51,661 nucleotides of DNA, taken from Streptomyces sp. AV19. Its GTDB lineage: Bacteria > Actinomycetota > Actinomycetes > Streptomycetales > Streptomycetaceae. Under the pieces are notes generated by a model. That model had not been told where the DNA came from, did no database searches, and saw nothing but the letters and a program-made list of their open reading frames with translations. This document shows, piece after piece, positions 25,161 to 33,624 of this stretch; positions within the stretch are counted from its first letter, which is position 1; each line of letters starts with the position of its first letter. The DNA lies in the NCBI RefSeq assembly GCF_015999245.1, contig NZ_JAEAMR010000004.1, positions 429,231 through 480,891 on the forward strand, given 5' to 3'. Made by a program: the position numbers and the translations under genes.

Positions 25161-26249
25161 ATGAACACCACCCTCCGGCGTGCCCTGGGCGCGGCCGCCG
25201 TGGCCGCGCTCGCCCTCCCGGCGCTCGCCGCCTGCGGCGGCTCCGGCGGCTCGGACCGGGCCGACGGCGGCAAGACGGTCACCCTCGTCTCGCACGACTC
25301 GTTCCTCCCCTCGAAGCAGGTGCTCCAGGAGTTCACCAAGGAGACCGGCTACAAGGTCGAGGTGCTCAAGAGCGGGGACGCCGGGCGGGCGGTCAACCAG
25401 GCGATCCTGTCCAAGAGCCACCCGCAGGGCGACGTGTTCTTCGGCGTGGACAACACGCTGCTCTCCCGGGCGCTCGACAACGGGATCTTCGCCCCGTACG
25501 CGGCCAAGGGCCTGGACCGGGTGCCCGAGGATCTCCAACTCGACGCCTCCGGGCACCGGGTGACGCCCATGGACACCGGTGACGTCTGCGTCAACTACGA
25601 CCGCGCCTACTTCGCGGACCACCAGCTGGCTCCGCCGAAGACCCTCGACGACCTGGTGAAGCCGGAGTACAAGGGCCTGCTGGTCACCGAGAACGCCGCG
25701 ACCTCCTCGCCGGGGCTCGCCTTCCAGCTGGCGACCGTCGCCAAGTACGGCGACGACGGCTGGCAGGACTACTGGAAGAAGCTCAAGGACAACGGCGTCG
25801 AGGTCGTCGACGGCTGGGAGCAGGCCTACAACAACCGCTTCTCCGGCTCCGCCGCCGGCCGGAAGGCCAAGGGCGACCGGCCGCTCGTGGTCTCGTACGC
25901 CTCCAGCCCGCCCGCCGAGGTGCTGGGCCTGAAGGACAAGCCCAGGGAGGGCCCGACCGGCGTCGCGGCCGGCACCTGCTTCCGGCAGACCGAGTTCGCC
26001 GGGCTGCTCAAGGGCGCGAAGGACACCGAGGGCGGCAAGGCGCTGATCGACTTCATGCTGGGCAGGAAGTTCCAGGAGGACATGCCGCTCAGCATGTTCG
26101 TCCGGCCGGTGAACCGGGACGCGGCGCTGCCCGAGCTGTTCACCAAGTACGGCGCCACCGTCGACGCGCCGTACACACTCGCCCCCGAGAAGATCGCGAA
26201 GAACCGCGACCAGTGGGTCAAGGCATGGTCCTCGCTCGTCCTGAAGTAG
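25161..26249 (+). CDS. thiB: Thiamine ABC transporter substrate-binding lipoprotein ThiB
   Basis: Captures thiamine or its phosphates outside the membrane. The 362-residue protein has a lipoprotein signal with lipobox LAAC (Cys25) and a type II periplasmic-binding fold (TLVSHDSFLPSKQVLQEFTK, MDTGDVCVNYDRAYF, ENAATSSPGLAF). It sits directly under the TPP riboswitch and overlaps thiP, which fixes its role. Confidence 0.92.
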   Translation: MNTTLRRALGAAAVAALALPALAACGGSGGSDRADGGKTVTLVSHDSFLPSKQVLQEFTKETGYKVEVLKSGDAGRAVNQAILSKSHPQGDVFFGVDNTLLSRALDNGIFAPYAAKGLDRVPEDLQLDASGHRVTPMDTGDVCVNYDRAYFADHQLAPPKTLDDLVKPEYKGLLVTENAATSSPGLAFQLATVAKYGDDGWQDYWKKLKDNGVEVVDGWEQAYNNRFSGSAAGRKAKGDRPLVVSYASSPPAEVLGLKDKPREGPTGVAAGTCFRQTEFAGLLKGAKDTEGGKALIDFMLGRKFQEDMPLSMFVRPVNRDAALPELFTKYGATVDAPYTLAPEKIAKNRDQWVKAWSSLVLK

Positions 26250-27925
26250 CCGTCGAAGCAGCCGCGCCCAAGGCCCGTGGAGCCCGGCGGACGGCGGTCC
26301 GGCTGGGGCTGATGGCTCTGCCGCTCGCCTTCTTCGGGGTCTTCTTCGCCTATCCGGTCGCCGCGATCGTCTCGCGGGGCCTGACGGCGGACGGCCGCTG
26401 GCAGTTCGGCCGGATCGGCGAGGTGGTCACCGACCCGGCGACCGCGCACGTCCTGTGGTTCACCACCTGGCAGGCGGCCGCCTCCACGGCGCTCACGCTG
26501 GCGCTCGCGCTCCCCGGCGCGTACGTCTTCGCGCGCTTCGACTTCCCCGGCAAGGGGCTGCTGCGGGCGGTGGTCACCGTTCCGTTCGTCCTGCCGACCG
26601 TCGTGGCCGGCTCCGCGTTCCTGGCCCTTCTCGGGCGCGGCGGGCTGCTCGACGAACTGTGGGGCGTCCGCCTGGACACCACGGTCTGGGCGATCCTGCT
26701 CGCCCACGTCTTCTTCAACTACGCCGTCGTCGTACGGACCGTCGGCGGACTCTGGGGGCAGCTCGACCCCCGGCAGGAGGAGGCCGCGCGGGTGCTGGGC
26801 GCCGGGCGGTTCGCCGCCTGGCGCAGGGTGACGCTGCCCGCGCTCGCCCCGGCCGTGGCCGCAGCGGCGCTCATGGTCTTCCTGTTCACCTTCACCTCCT
26901 TCGGCACCGTGCAGATCCTCGGCGGACCGCGCTACGCCACGCTGGAGGTGGAGATCTACCAGCAGACCGCGGAGCTGCTCGACCTGCCGACGGCCGCGGT
27001 GCTCACCCTGGTGCAGTTCGCCGCCGTCGCCCTGCTGCTGCTGGTGCACGCCCGGACCGTGCGCCGGCGCGAGGCCACCCTGCGGCTGGTGGACGCGCGC
27101 CGCACGGCACGCCGGCCGCGCGGGGCGGCCCAATGGACGCTGCTGGCCGCCGTCCTGGCCGTCGTCGCGCTGCTGATCCTGCTGCCGCTCGTGGTGCTGG
27201 TGCTGCGCTCCTTCGACGGGCCCGACGGCTACGGCACCGTCTTCTACCGCGCGCTCGCCTCGGCCGGGGACAACGGCGGCACCTTCGTCGTCCCCCCGCT
27301 GGAGGCCATCGGCAACTCGGTCTCCTACGGCCTGGCCGCGACGGCCATCGCGGTCGTCGTCGGGGGACTGGCCGCGGCCGCCCTCACCCGGCGCAAGGGT
27401 TTCCTGGTCCGCGGCTTCGACGCGCTGCTGATGCTGCCGCTGGGCACCTCGGCGGTGACCGTGGGCTTCGGCTTCCTCATCGCCCTCGACGAGCCGCCGC
27501 TGGACCTGCGGACCTCCTGGATCCTGGTGCCGCTCGCCCAGGCGCTGGTGGGCGTGCCGTTCGTCGTCCGCACCATGCTGCCCGTGCTGCGCGCGGTCGA
27601 TCCGCGGCTGCGGGAGGCCGCGGCGGTGCTCGGCGCGTCCCCGCTGCGCGCCTGGCGGGAGGTGGACCTGCCGATGGTCGGACGGGCGCTGGCCGTCTCC
27701 GCGGGGTTCGCCTTCGCGGTCTCGCTGGGCGAGTTCGGGGCGACCGTCTTCATCGCCCGTCCCGACAGTCCCACGCTGCCCGTCGCCGTCGCCCGGCTGC
27801 TGGGCCGGCCCGGGGAGCTCAACTACGGGCAGGCGATGGCCCTCAGCACCGTCCTGATGCTGGTGTGCGCGGCGGCGCTGCTGGTTCTGGAGCGTGTGCG
27901 CACCGACCGTACGGGAGAGTTCTGA
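26225..27925 (+). CDS. thiP: Thiamine ABC transporter permease ThiP (fused double permease)
   Basis: A 566-residue membrane protein with about 12 spans in two homologous halves. Each half has an EAA loop: EEAARVLGAGRFAAWRRVTL and EAAAVLGASPLRAWREVDLP. I chose the ATG at 26225, inside the thiB 3' end and out of its frame, over GTG 26213; AAGG lies just upstream. Overlap with thiB implies coupled translation. Confidence 0.92.
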   Translation: MVLARPEVAVEAAAPKARGARRTAVRLGLMALPLAFFGVFFAYPVAAIVSRGLTADGRWQFGRIGEVVTDPATAHVLWFTTWQAAASTALTLALALPGAYVFARFDFPGKGLLRAVVTVPFVLPTVVAGSAFLALLGRGGLLDELWGVRLDTTVWAILLAHVFFNYAVVVRTVGGLWGQLDPRQEEAARVLGAGRFAAWRRVTLPALAPAVAAAALMVFLFTFTSFGTVQILGGPRYATLEVEIYQQTAELLDLPTAAVLTLVQFAAVALLLLVHARTVRRREATLRLVDARRTARRPRGAAQWTLLAAVLAVVALLILLPLVVLVLRSFDGPDGYGTVFYRALASAGDNGGTFVVPPLEAIGNSVSYGLAATAIAVVVGGLAAAALTRRKGFLVRGFDALLMLPLGTSAVTVGFGFLIALDEPPLDLRTSWILVPLAQALVGVPFVVRTMLPVLRAVDPRLREAAAVLGASPLRAWREVDLPMVGRALAVSAGFAFAVSLGEFGATVFIARPDSPTLPVAVARLLGRPGELNYGQAMALSTVLMLVCAAALLVLERVRTDRTGEF

Positions 27926-28938
27926 TGTTGCGCCTGCGGGACGTCACCGTCCGCTTCGGCGACCGGGCGGCGCTGGACGCGGTGGACCTCGATGTCGCCG
28001 AGCACGAGACCGTGTGCGTGCTCGGCCCGAGCGGCAGCGGCAAGTCCACGCTGCTGCGGGTCGTCGCGGGGCTCCAGCCGGCGGACGGCGGGCGGGTGTT
28101 GCTGGCCGGCGAGGACCAGCGCGGGGTGCCGGTGCACCGGCGCGGCGTGGGGCTGATGTTCCAGGACCACCAGCTCTTCCCGCAGCGAGACGTGGCCGGG
28201 AACGTCGCCTTCGGGCTGCGCGCCCGGGGCGTCGGACGGGCGGAGGCCGAACGCACGGTGGCCGGACTGCTCGACCTCGTCGGCCTGCCGGGCGCCCAGC
28301 GGCGGGCCGTCGCGGCCCTGTCCGGCGGCGAGCAGCAGCGCGTGGCGCTGGCGCGGGCGCTGGCCCCGAGCCCGCGGCTGCTGATGCTGGACGAGCCGCT
28401 GGGGCAGCTCGACCGGAGCCTGCGCGAGCGGCTCGTCGTCGAACTCCGCTCGCTCTTCGGCCGGTTGGGCACCACGGTGCTGGCGGTGACCCATGACCAG
28501 GGGGAGGCCTTCGCGCTCGCCGACCGCGTCGTGATCATGCGGGACGGGAGGATCGCGCAGACGGGGACGCCGCTGGAGGTCTGGCGGCGGCCGGCGTCGG
28601 AATTCGTGGCCCGGTTCCTCGGGTTCGAGAACGTGGTCCGGGGGACGGTCGTCGGCGGGGTGGCCGACACGGTGTGGGGCAAGGTGCCGGTGCCGGCGGG
28701 AACGCCGGCGGGGGAGCGCTGGTTGTTGGTACGGCCCGGCGGGGTGCGGATCGTCCCAGAAGGGCTGCCGTGCGTCGTGGACGCCCGGACGTTCCGGGGC
28801 GACCATGTGGCGGTGTCGCTGCGGCCGGAGAACGGACCGGCGCTGGAGGCGACGTGTGCGCTGAGGGAGGCGCCGGAAGCGGGGGAGCGGGTGGAGGCCG
28901 TGTTCGCGGCGGAGGAAGTGGTGGTGCTGGGCGAGTGA
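27925..28938 (+). CDS. thiQ: Thiamine ABC transporter ATPase ThiQ
   Basis: Powers thiamine import. The 337-residue protein has Walker A GPSGSGKST (34-42), the Q-loop FQDHQLFPQ, signature LSGGEQQRVALARAL and Walker B LLMLDEPLGQLD. A C-terminal regulatory (TOBE-like) domain follows about residue 235. The ATG overlaps the thiP stop by one base. The fold-back element begins 12 bases after the stop. Confidence 0.93.
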   Translation: MLRLRDVTVRFGDRAALDAVDLDVAEHETVCVLGPSGSGKSTLLRVVAGLQPADGGRVLLAGEDQRGVPVHRRGVGLMFQDHQLFPQRDVAGNVAFGLRARGVGRAEAERTVAGLLDLVGLPGAQRRAVAALSGGEQQRVALARALAPSPRLLMLDEPLGQLDRSLRERLVVELRSLFGRLGTTVLAVTHDQGEAFALADRVVIMRDGRIAQTGTPLEVWRRPASEFVARFLGFENVVRGTVVGGVADTVWGKVPVPAGTPAGERWLLVRPGGVRIVPEGLPCVVDARTFRGDHVAVSLRPENGPALEATCALREAPEAGERVEAVFAAEEVVVLGE

Positions 28939-28950
28939 GTTCTCCCCGCC

Positions 28951-29039
28951 CCGCCCTTTCACCGTTTCCCGGGGCTGCGCCCCGGCCCCCGCACCTGTTC
29001 GTCCTCAAACGCCGGACGGGCTGAATCAGCCCGTCCGGC
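28951..29039. repeat. Fold-back intergenic element, short copy D
   Basis: The left terminal motif CCGCCCTTTCACCGTTTC is at 28951-28968. GTCCTCAAACGCCGGACGGG (29001-29020) begins the shared inverted repeat; its right arm is cut short after 29039. No inverted copy of the terminal motif is present on the right. Confidence 0.7.
29011..29039. terminator. Bidirectional terminator within element D
   Basis: A perfect 13-bp stem (29011-29023 with 29027-29039) with an AAT loop lies between the convergent thiQ and DMT-like genes. Confidence 0.75.
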
Positions 29040-29046
29040 ACTCGGG

Positions 29047-29979
29047 TCAGGACGTCGGCGTCGGTGCCGGTTCCCGCTTCTCCTCCGTCGCCGTCGGCGT
29101 CACCCCGTGGCTGTCCGGCTCGCCGAACCACGCCACCGCGACCGCTCCCGCCACCGCCAGGACGAAGCCGAGCACCGCCATCCACGCGAAGCCCGCCCGC
29201 GACGCGTCGCCGAGCAGCAGTACGCCGATGATGCCGGGCAGGATCGTCTCGCCGACGACGAGCGCGGCGGTCGCGCCGTTGACCGAGCCGATCTGCAGGG
29301 CGACCGTGTGCAGGTACATGCCGACGACACCGGAGATGAGGATCGCGTAGAGCGCCGGGTCGGCCAGCAGGGCCGGCACGTCGAACGGGTCGATGCCGTC
29401 GAGGATGCGGACGCCGACGCCGATGGCGCCGAAGCCGAGGCCGGAGAGCAGACCGGCCAGGATGGCCGCCTTGGAGCCCATCACGCGGACGGCGATCGTG
29501 CCGCCGCCCATCAGCACGACGGAGATGATCAGCAGCCACCAGTGCGTGGAGCGCGCGGTCTCGCCGCCGCCCTCGTGACCGGCGGCCGTGGCCAGCAGGA
29601 CGAGGGCGAAGCAGACGACGGCGATGGAACTCCACTCGGTCCGCTTGAGCCGGATGCCCAGCATCTTGACGCTGAGCAGCGCGGTGACGATGAGGTTGGC
29701 GCTGATGACCGTCTGGGAGAGGAAGAGCGGCAGCATGCGCGCGGCGAGCGCGCCGAGGCCGAAGCCCAGGAAGTCCAGGACCGTACCGACCATGAACTCC
29801 CAGGTGACGGCCGCCTTGGCGGTCGACGACAGGCTCGGGCCGCCGTGCTGCGTCACCCCGCCGGTGCTCGCCTTCGCGGCCTCCTGGAGGGCCGATTTGC
29901 GGGATCCCACGGCCTGCAGGACGGATCCTGTGCCGTAACACGCCGAGGCCGCGACAGCCGTGAGAAGGCCGATGATCAC
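29047..29979 (-). CDS. DMT/EamA-like integral membrane protein
   Basis: A 310-residue protein with about nine or ten hydrophobic segments (for example VIIGLLTAVAASACYGTGSV, WWLLIISVVLMGGGTIAV, AALVVGETILPGIIGVLLLG) and a polar tail. The two-half layout resembles drug/metabolite transporters; the substrate is unknown. GTG 29979 has GGAG six bases upstream; TTG 29982 is an alternative. It stands alone, convergent with thiQ. Confidence 0.75.
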   Translation of the reverse strand: MIIGLLTAVAASACYGTGSVLQAVGSRKSALQEAAKASTGGVTQHGGPSLSSTAKAAVTWEFMVGTVLDFLGFGLGALAARMLPLFLSQTVISANLIVTALLSVKMLGIRLKRTEWSSIAVVCFALVLLATAAGHEGGGETARSTHWWLLIISVVLMGGGTIAVRVMGSKAAILAGLLSGLGFGAIGVGVRILDGIDPFDVPALLADPALYAILISGVVGMYLHTVALQIGSVNGATAALVVGETILPGIIGVLLLGDASRAGFAWMAVLGFVLAVAGAVAVAWFGEPDSHGVTPTATEEKREPAPTPTS

Positions 29980-30084
29980 CAATAGCTCCGTTCGCCTGAT
30001 TGAGCGCTGCTCCTGATCCAGACGTAGGAAGCGGCCCCGAAGTTGCCTCGGGTCAAGAAGTGGTCAAGGAATTGACGAAGAAAA

Positions 30085-30110
30085 GGGCGCGCGGTGCGTT
30101 CCGCGCGCCC
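30085..30110 (-). terminator. Rho-independent terminator of the ABC permease gene
   Basis: GGGCGCGCGG (30085-30094) pairs with CCGCGCGCCC (30101-30110). Read on the minus strand the stem is followed by TTTTCTTC, a true T tract. Confidence 0.85.
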
Positions 30111-30149
30111 CTGATGCCCCCTCAGCCGCCGCCGGTGCCCCCTCGGCCG

Positions 30150-31355
30150 TCACCGCAGCAGCGGCAGCGCCGTCAGCTCGGCGATCACCCAGGTGAGCGG
30201 CGCCAGCACGGAGACCAGCACCGTGGCCCGCACGGCCGCCGCCCCGCGCAGCAGCGAGGCGGGGATGCCCAGCCGCAGCAGCGCCGTCGTGGTCTCGGAC
30301 CGGACCTGCCGGGCGTCCAGCGCGGCCGTGATCGCGGTGGCCGTCACACAGGCCATGACCACGGCCGCCCCCAGCCCGGTGAGCGGACCGAACGGCTGGG
30401 GGCCCGAGGGCTCCCAGGCCGCGCCGTAGAGCTCGGCGGCGGCGAGCGCCCCGGAGGCGACCGCGCACAGCACGCCCAGCGGGCGCCCGATGCGCGTGGC
30501 GGTGTCCTGGAGCATCCGCCCGGCCAGCAGCCGCATCGGCCCCGGCCGCCCGGCGGCCACGGCCACCCCGCACCAGTAGGTCAGCCCCGGCCCGGACAGC
30601 ACCAGGCCCAGGGAGGCCAGCAGCCACCCGCCCAGCAGCCCGGGGGAGGCGGCGCCGTCCCGGCCCGGCAGCGCGAGCAGGCGGTCCGGCTCGGGGGCGG
30701 GCGCGTGCCCGACGTACGCCTCCAGGGCCAGGCCCGTCGCGATGATCGCCACGCCCCAGGGCAGGCCGGCGTACGAGGGCCGGGCGGGGACCGGCAGGGC
30801 CGGGGCGGGGGTGTCGTCCTTGGAGTGCGCGCCGCGCCGGCGCGCCTCGCGCGGACGCAGGACGAGGGCGCAGGTGGCGGCGCCCACGGCGGGCAGCAGC
30901 CCGAGGAGCGTCAGCGTCCCGGCCCACGGCAGCGCGTGGCCGCCGTCCAGCAGCTTCCTCGCGGCACCGCTCAGCGGCGTCCCGCCGAGGTCGCCGCGCA
31001 GCTCCAGGTAGACCAGGAGCGCGGCGCCGCTGCCCACGGCGCACGTCAGGGCCGTCGAGCCGGCCGCGAGCAGCGAGAGCCGCACCGGCCCCAGCCCCAG
31101 CGCGTCCAGCCCGTCGCGGGGCCGGGTGGCCGGGTCGGTGCGGGCCACGGCCAGGGCGAACTGCACGGCCGCCGCGAACGGCACCGCGCACCACAGCAGC
31201 CGGACGACCGACTCCTGGGGCCGCGCCGGGTGCGTCACCGCGTACCCGAGCGAGCACAGCAGCAGGAAGCCGACCCCCGCCGCGGCGGCCGTGACCAGCA
31301 CGCGCCGCAGCAGGACGAGCGGGTGCGCGCCGCGGGCTAGGCGGAGACTGAGCAC
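30150..31355 (-). CDS. ABC transporter permease, FtsX/MacB-like organisation
   Basis: A 401-residue membrane protein with about eight to ten hydrophobic segments, among them RRVLVTAAAAGVGFLLLCSL, LGGWLLASLGLVLSG and GLGAAVVMACVTATAITAAL. I do not recognise a substrate signature. I chose the GTG at 31355, which lies within the 3' end of the ATPase gene (19-nt overlap), indicating coupled translation. A terminator follows. Confidence 0.75.
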   Translation of the reverse strand: MLSLRLARGAHPLVLLRRVLVTAAAAGVGFLLLCSLGYAVTHPARPQESVVRLLWCAVPFAAAVQFALAVARTDPATRPRDGLDALGLGPVRLSLLAAGSTALTCAVGSGAALLVYLELRGDLGGTPLSGAARKLLDGGHALPWAGTLTLLGLLPAVGAATCALVLRPREARRRGAHSKDDTPAPALPVPARPSYAGLPWGVAIIATGLALEAYVGHAPAPEPDRLLALPGRDGAASPGLLGGWLLASLGLVLSGPGLTYWCGVAVAAGRPGPMRLLAGRMLQDTATRIGRPLGVLCAVASGALAAAELYGAAWEPSGPQPFGPLTGLGAAVVMACVTATAITAALDARQVRSETTTALLRLGIPASLLRGAAAVRATVLVSVLAPLTWVIAELTALPLLR

Positions 31356-32074
31356 GCGGCCCTGCCCTCCCCGCCGGGCGCGTCCGGTGCGGGGATGGCG
31401 CCGCCCCGGCGGCCGTCGGCGAGGCCGACCGCGCGGTCGGCGAGGGCGGCGCTCTCGTCGTCCAGCGTCGCCAGGACGACGGTGATCTGGTGCGACCGGG
31501 CCGCCGTCGTGAGGGTCCGCAGCACCTGCGCCCGGTCGGCGCTGTGCAGCGGCGCGGCCGGGTCGTCCGCGAAGACCACGGTGGGCTCGCAGGCCAGGGC
31601 GCGGGCGATGGCGATGCGCTGGCACTGCGCCCGGGAGAGCGCGTCCGGCCGCTTGCGGGCGCAGTCGCCGACGTCCAGGCGCTCCAGCCACTCCGCCGCG
31701 GCCTGCTTGGCCGCGCGGTGGCCGGTGCCGCGCACCAGCAACGGCAGGGCCGCGTTCTCCCAGCCCGTCAGCTCCGGGACGAGGTGCGGCGTGCTGTCGA
31801 TCCAGCCGAACCGCTCGCGGCGCAGCCGTTCGCGCGCCGGACGGGAGAGGGTGTGCACGGGCGCGCTGTTGAACCAGACCTCGCCCGCCTCCGGCACGAG
31901 CTGGCCGGAGAGGCACTTCAGGAGCGTGGTCTTCCCCGCCCCGCGCGGCCCGGTGACCGCGAGGACCTCGCCTTCGGGGACACCGATGGAGACGCCTGCG
32001 AGGGCGGGGGAACCGTTGTAGGAATAGTGCAGGCCGCGTGCCCAGAGCACGTCGTTGTCCGGCGGGGCCACCAT
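31337..32074 (-). CDS. ABC transporter ATP-binding protein with degenerate motifs
   Basis: A 245-residue ATPase. Walker A is GPRGAGKTT (42-50). The signature is altered to LSRAQCQRIAIARAL, lacking the GG of LSGGQ. Walker B reads VVFADDP, with Asp where the catalytic Glu usually lies. Hydrolysis may therefore be weak. I chose the ATG at 32074, with AGAGG 10 nt upstream, over GTG 32083. It forms a two-gene operon with the permease. Confidence 0.85.
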   Translation of the reverse strand: MVAPPDNDVLWARGLHYSYNGSPALAGVSIGVPEGEVLAVTGPRGAGKTTLLKCLSGQLVPEAGEVWFNSAPVHTLSRPARERLRRERFGWIDSTPHLVPELTGWENAALPLLVRGTGHRAAKQAAAEWLERLDVGDCARKRPDALSRAQCQRIAIARALACEPTVVFADDPAAPLHSADRAQVLRTLTTAARSHQITVVLATLDDESAALADRAVGLADGRRGGAIPAPDAPGGEGRAACSVSA

Positions 32075-32223
32075 TTCGAGCACACCTCTGGTCGCTGGAG
32101 GGTCCGTTCCCCTGTCCGGGTGAACGAACCGGGGGCCGTTGGGTCACTGGCACCGTACGGAACGGGGATCATGGCCCCGCCCCAGGCTCGGCGCGCAAGT
32201 GCCCCACTTTCCTCCCATCGGGC

Positions 32224-33343
32224 TCATCGCGCGAGGGTGCGAAGAGGGTGCGAAGGGGCGGGAAGCTGCCGATGGGTGGGGGCGGACATCCGGAGCACGG
32301 CCGGGAGCACCACCACGGACGGGCCCCGCGCGCCCAGCGCGTCCGCCGGATCCGCGCCCAGCCGCTCCGGCGAACTGCGCACGGCCGGGACGCCGAACGA
32401 CTCGGCGAGGGCGACGAAGTCCGGCCGGGCCGGCTCGGTGCGGGACGCCTCGCCGAAGGCGTCGGTCATGTACTCCCGCAGGATGCCGTAGCCGCCGTCG
32501 TCGACGATCAGCCAGGTGACCGGCAGCCCGTACTGCCGGGCGGTGGCCGGTTCGGCGATCGAGTACATCGCCCCGCCGTCGCCGGAGACCGCCAGGACCG
32601 GACGGGCCCGGTCGGCCGCGGCGGCGCCGAGGGCGGCCGGGAAGGCGTAGCCGGGCCCGCCGGCGTCCTGGGCGGAGTGGAAGGGGCCGGAGCGCGGGTC
32701 GAAGGCGGACCAGGCCCAGTAGCCGAGGATCGTCATGTCCCAGAAGCTCGGGGCGTCGTCGGGGAGGGCGGCCCGGACGGCGGCCGGCACCTCCTGTTCC
32801 ACGTCCAGGCCCTGCGCGGCGATGCGGGCGCCGACGCGTTCCAGCAGCGCGCGGGCGCGGTCCGCGCCGTCGCCCGGGGTGCGCGCCGTGACGGCCGCCG
32901 CCGGCGCCTCCCGGGCGGGGCGCGCGTCGGCGTGGAGGGCGAGGGCGGGGTGGTCGGCCTCCAGTTCGCCGAGGCCGGCCTCGACCTGGACGAGCCGGCC
33001 GCGCGGGGCGAACGTGTGGTAGTCGGAGGAGAGTTCGCCGAGTCCTGAGCCGGCGACCAGCAGCACGCCGACGTCCTCCGGGAACGCCGTGGTGTGCCGG
33101 TCCTCCAGCCACGACCGCAGGGACAGAGGGTGTTCCCAGGGGGAGGCGCCCTTGCCGCCGAAGGTGGTGGCCACCGGGGCGTCCAGCTTCTCGGCGAGCG
33201 CCCGGAGCGCGTCCCGGGCGCACGACGCCGTCGGCCAGGACCGCCGGCCGCCGGGCCGCGTCCAGCAGCGCCGCGGCCTCCCGGGTCAGCTCCGGCCGGG
33301 ACCGCCGCGTCCGTCGGCCGGGTCGCCGCGCCGGTCGCGGCAT
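32224..33343 (-). pseudogene. Relic of a thiamine-pyrophosphate-dependent enzyme (acetolactate synthase-like)
   Basis: The C-terminal half is intact from 33174 down. It contains the TPP motif start SGDGGAMYSIAEPATARQ, VDDGGYGILREYMTDAFG and FVALAESFGVPAVR. Upstream, the frame reading ALRALAEKLDAPVATTFGG is joined to LTREAAALLDAARRPAVLAD only through a one-base shift near 33225-33235. The roughly 190-residue N-terminal Pyr domain of the family is not found. This is a pseudogene, unless the shift is a sequencing error and the gene is truncated. Confidence 0.75.
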
Positions 33344-33569
33344 GGGCGGCGAGCGACGCCGAAAGCCCGTACAGGATCGGTTCGTTGGCCAGGATGCCGT
33401 ACGTGGCCAACGGCGCCACGACCGTCACCCCGCCCGCCGCGACGGTGCCGGCGCTCCCGCCCCGGTGCCGCGCCGCCACACGCCACAGGAGCCCTCCGAG
33501 GGCCGGTGCCGGCCGAGGGGCGAACTGGCCTGCCGGGCACGCCTGTTGCGCAGGGTGTGCCGAATGCGC
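33344..33569. other. Degraded region between the TPP-enzyme relic and the aminotransferase gene
   Basis: An open minus-strand frame (33479 down) starts with VTVVAPLATYGILANEPILY-like sequence but matches no family I recognise. It is where the missing N-terminus of the TPP enzyme should be, so a deletion or replacement is likely. Confidence 0.4.
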
Positions 33570-33613
33570 GCCAGGACCCCGCGCACCGCCGACGAGGCGC
33601 GCGGGGCCCTGGC
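33570..33613 (-). terminator. Terminator of the class III aminotransferase gene
   Basis: GCCAGGACCCCGCGC (33570-33584) pairs with GCGCGGGGCCCTGGC (33599-33613) with one A-C mismatch. It starts 11 bases past the stop on the minus strand. Confidence 0.7.
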
Positions 33614-33624
33614 CCGAGGGGGCG

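Noticed and set aside
29047..29982. Minus-strand DMT gene starting at TTG 29982
   Set aside because: GTG 29979 has better spacing to GGAG, so it was preferred.
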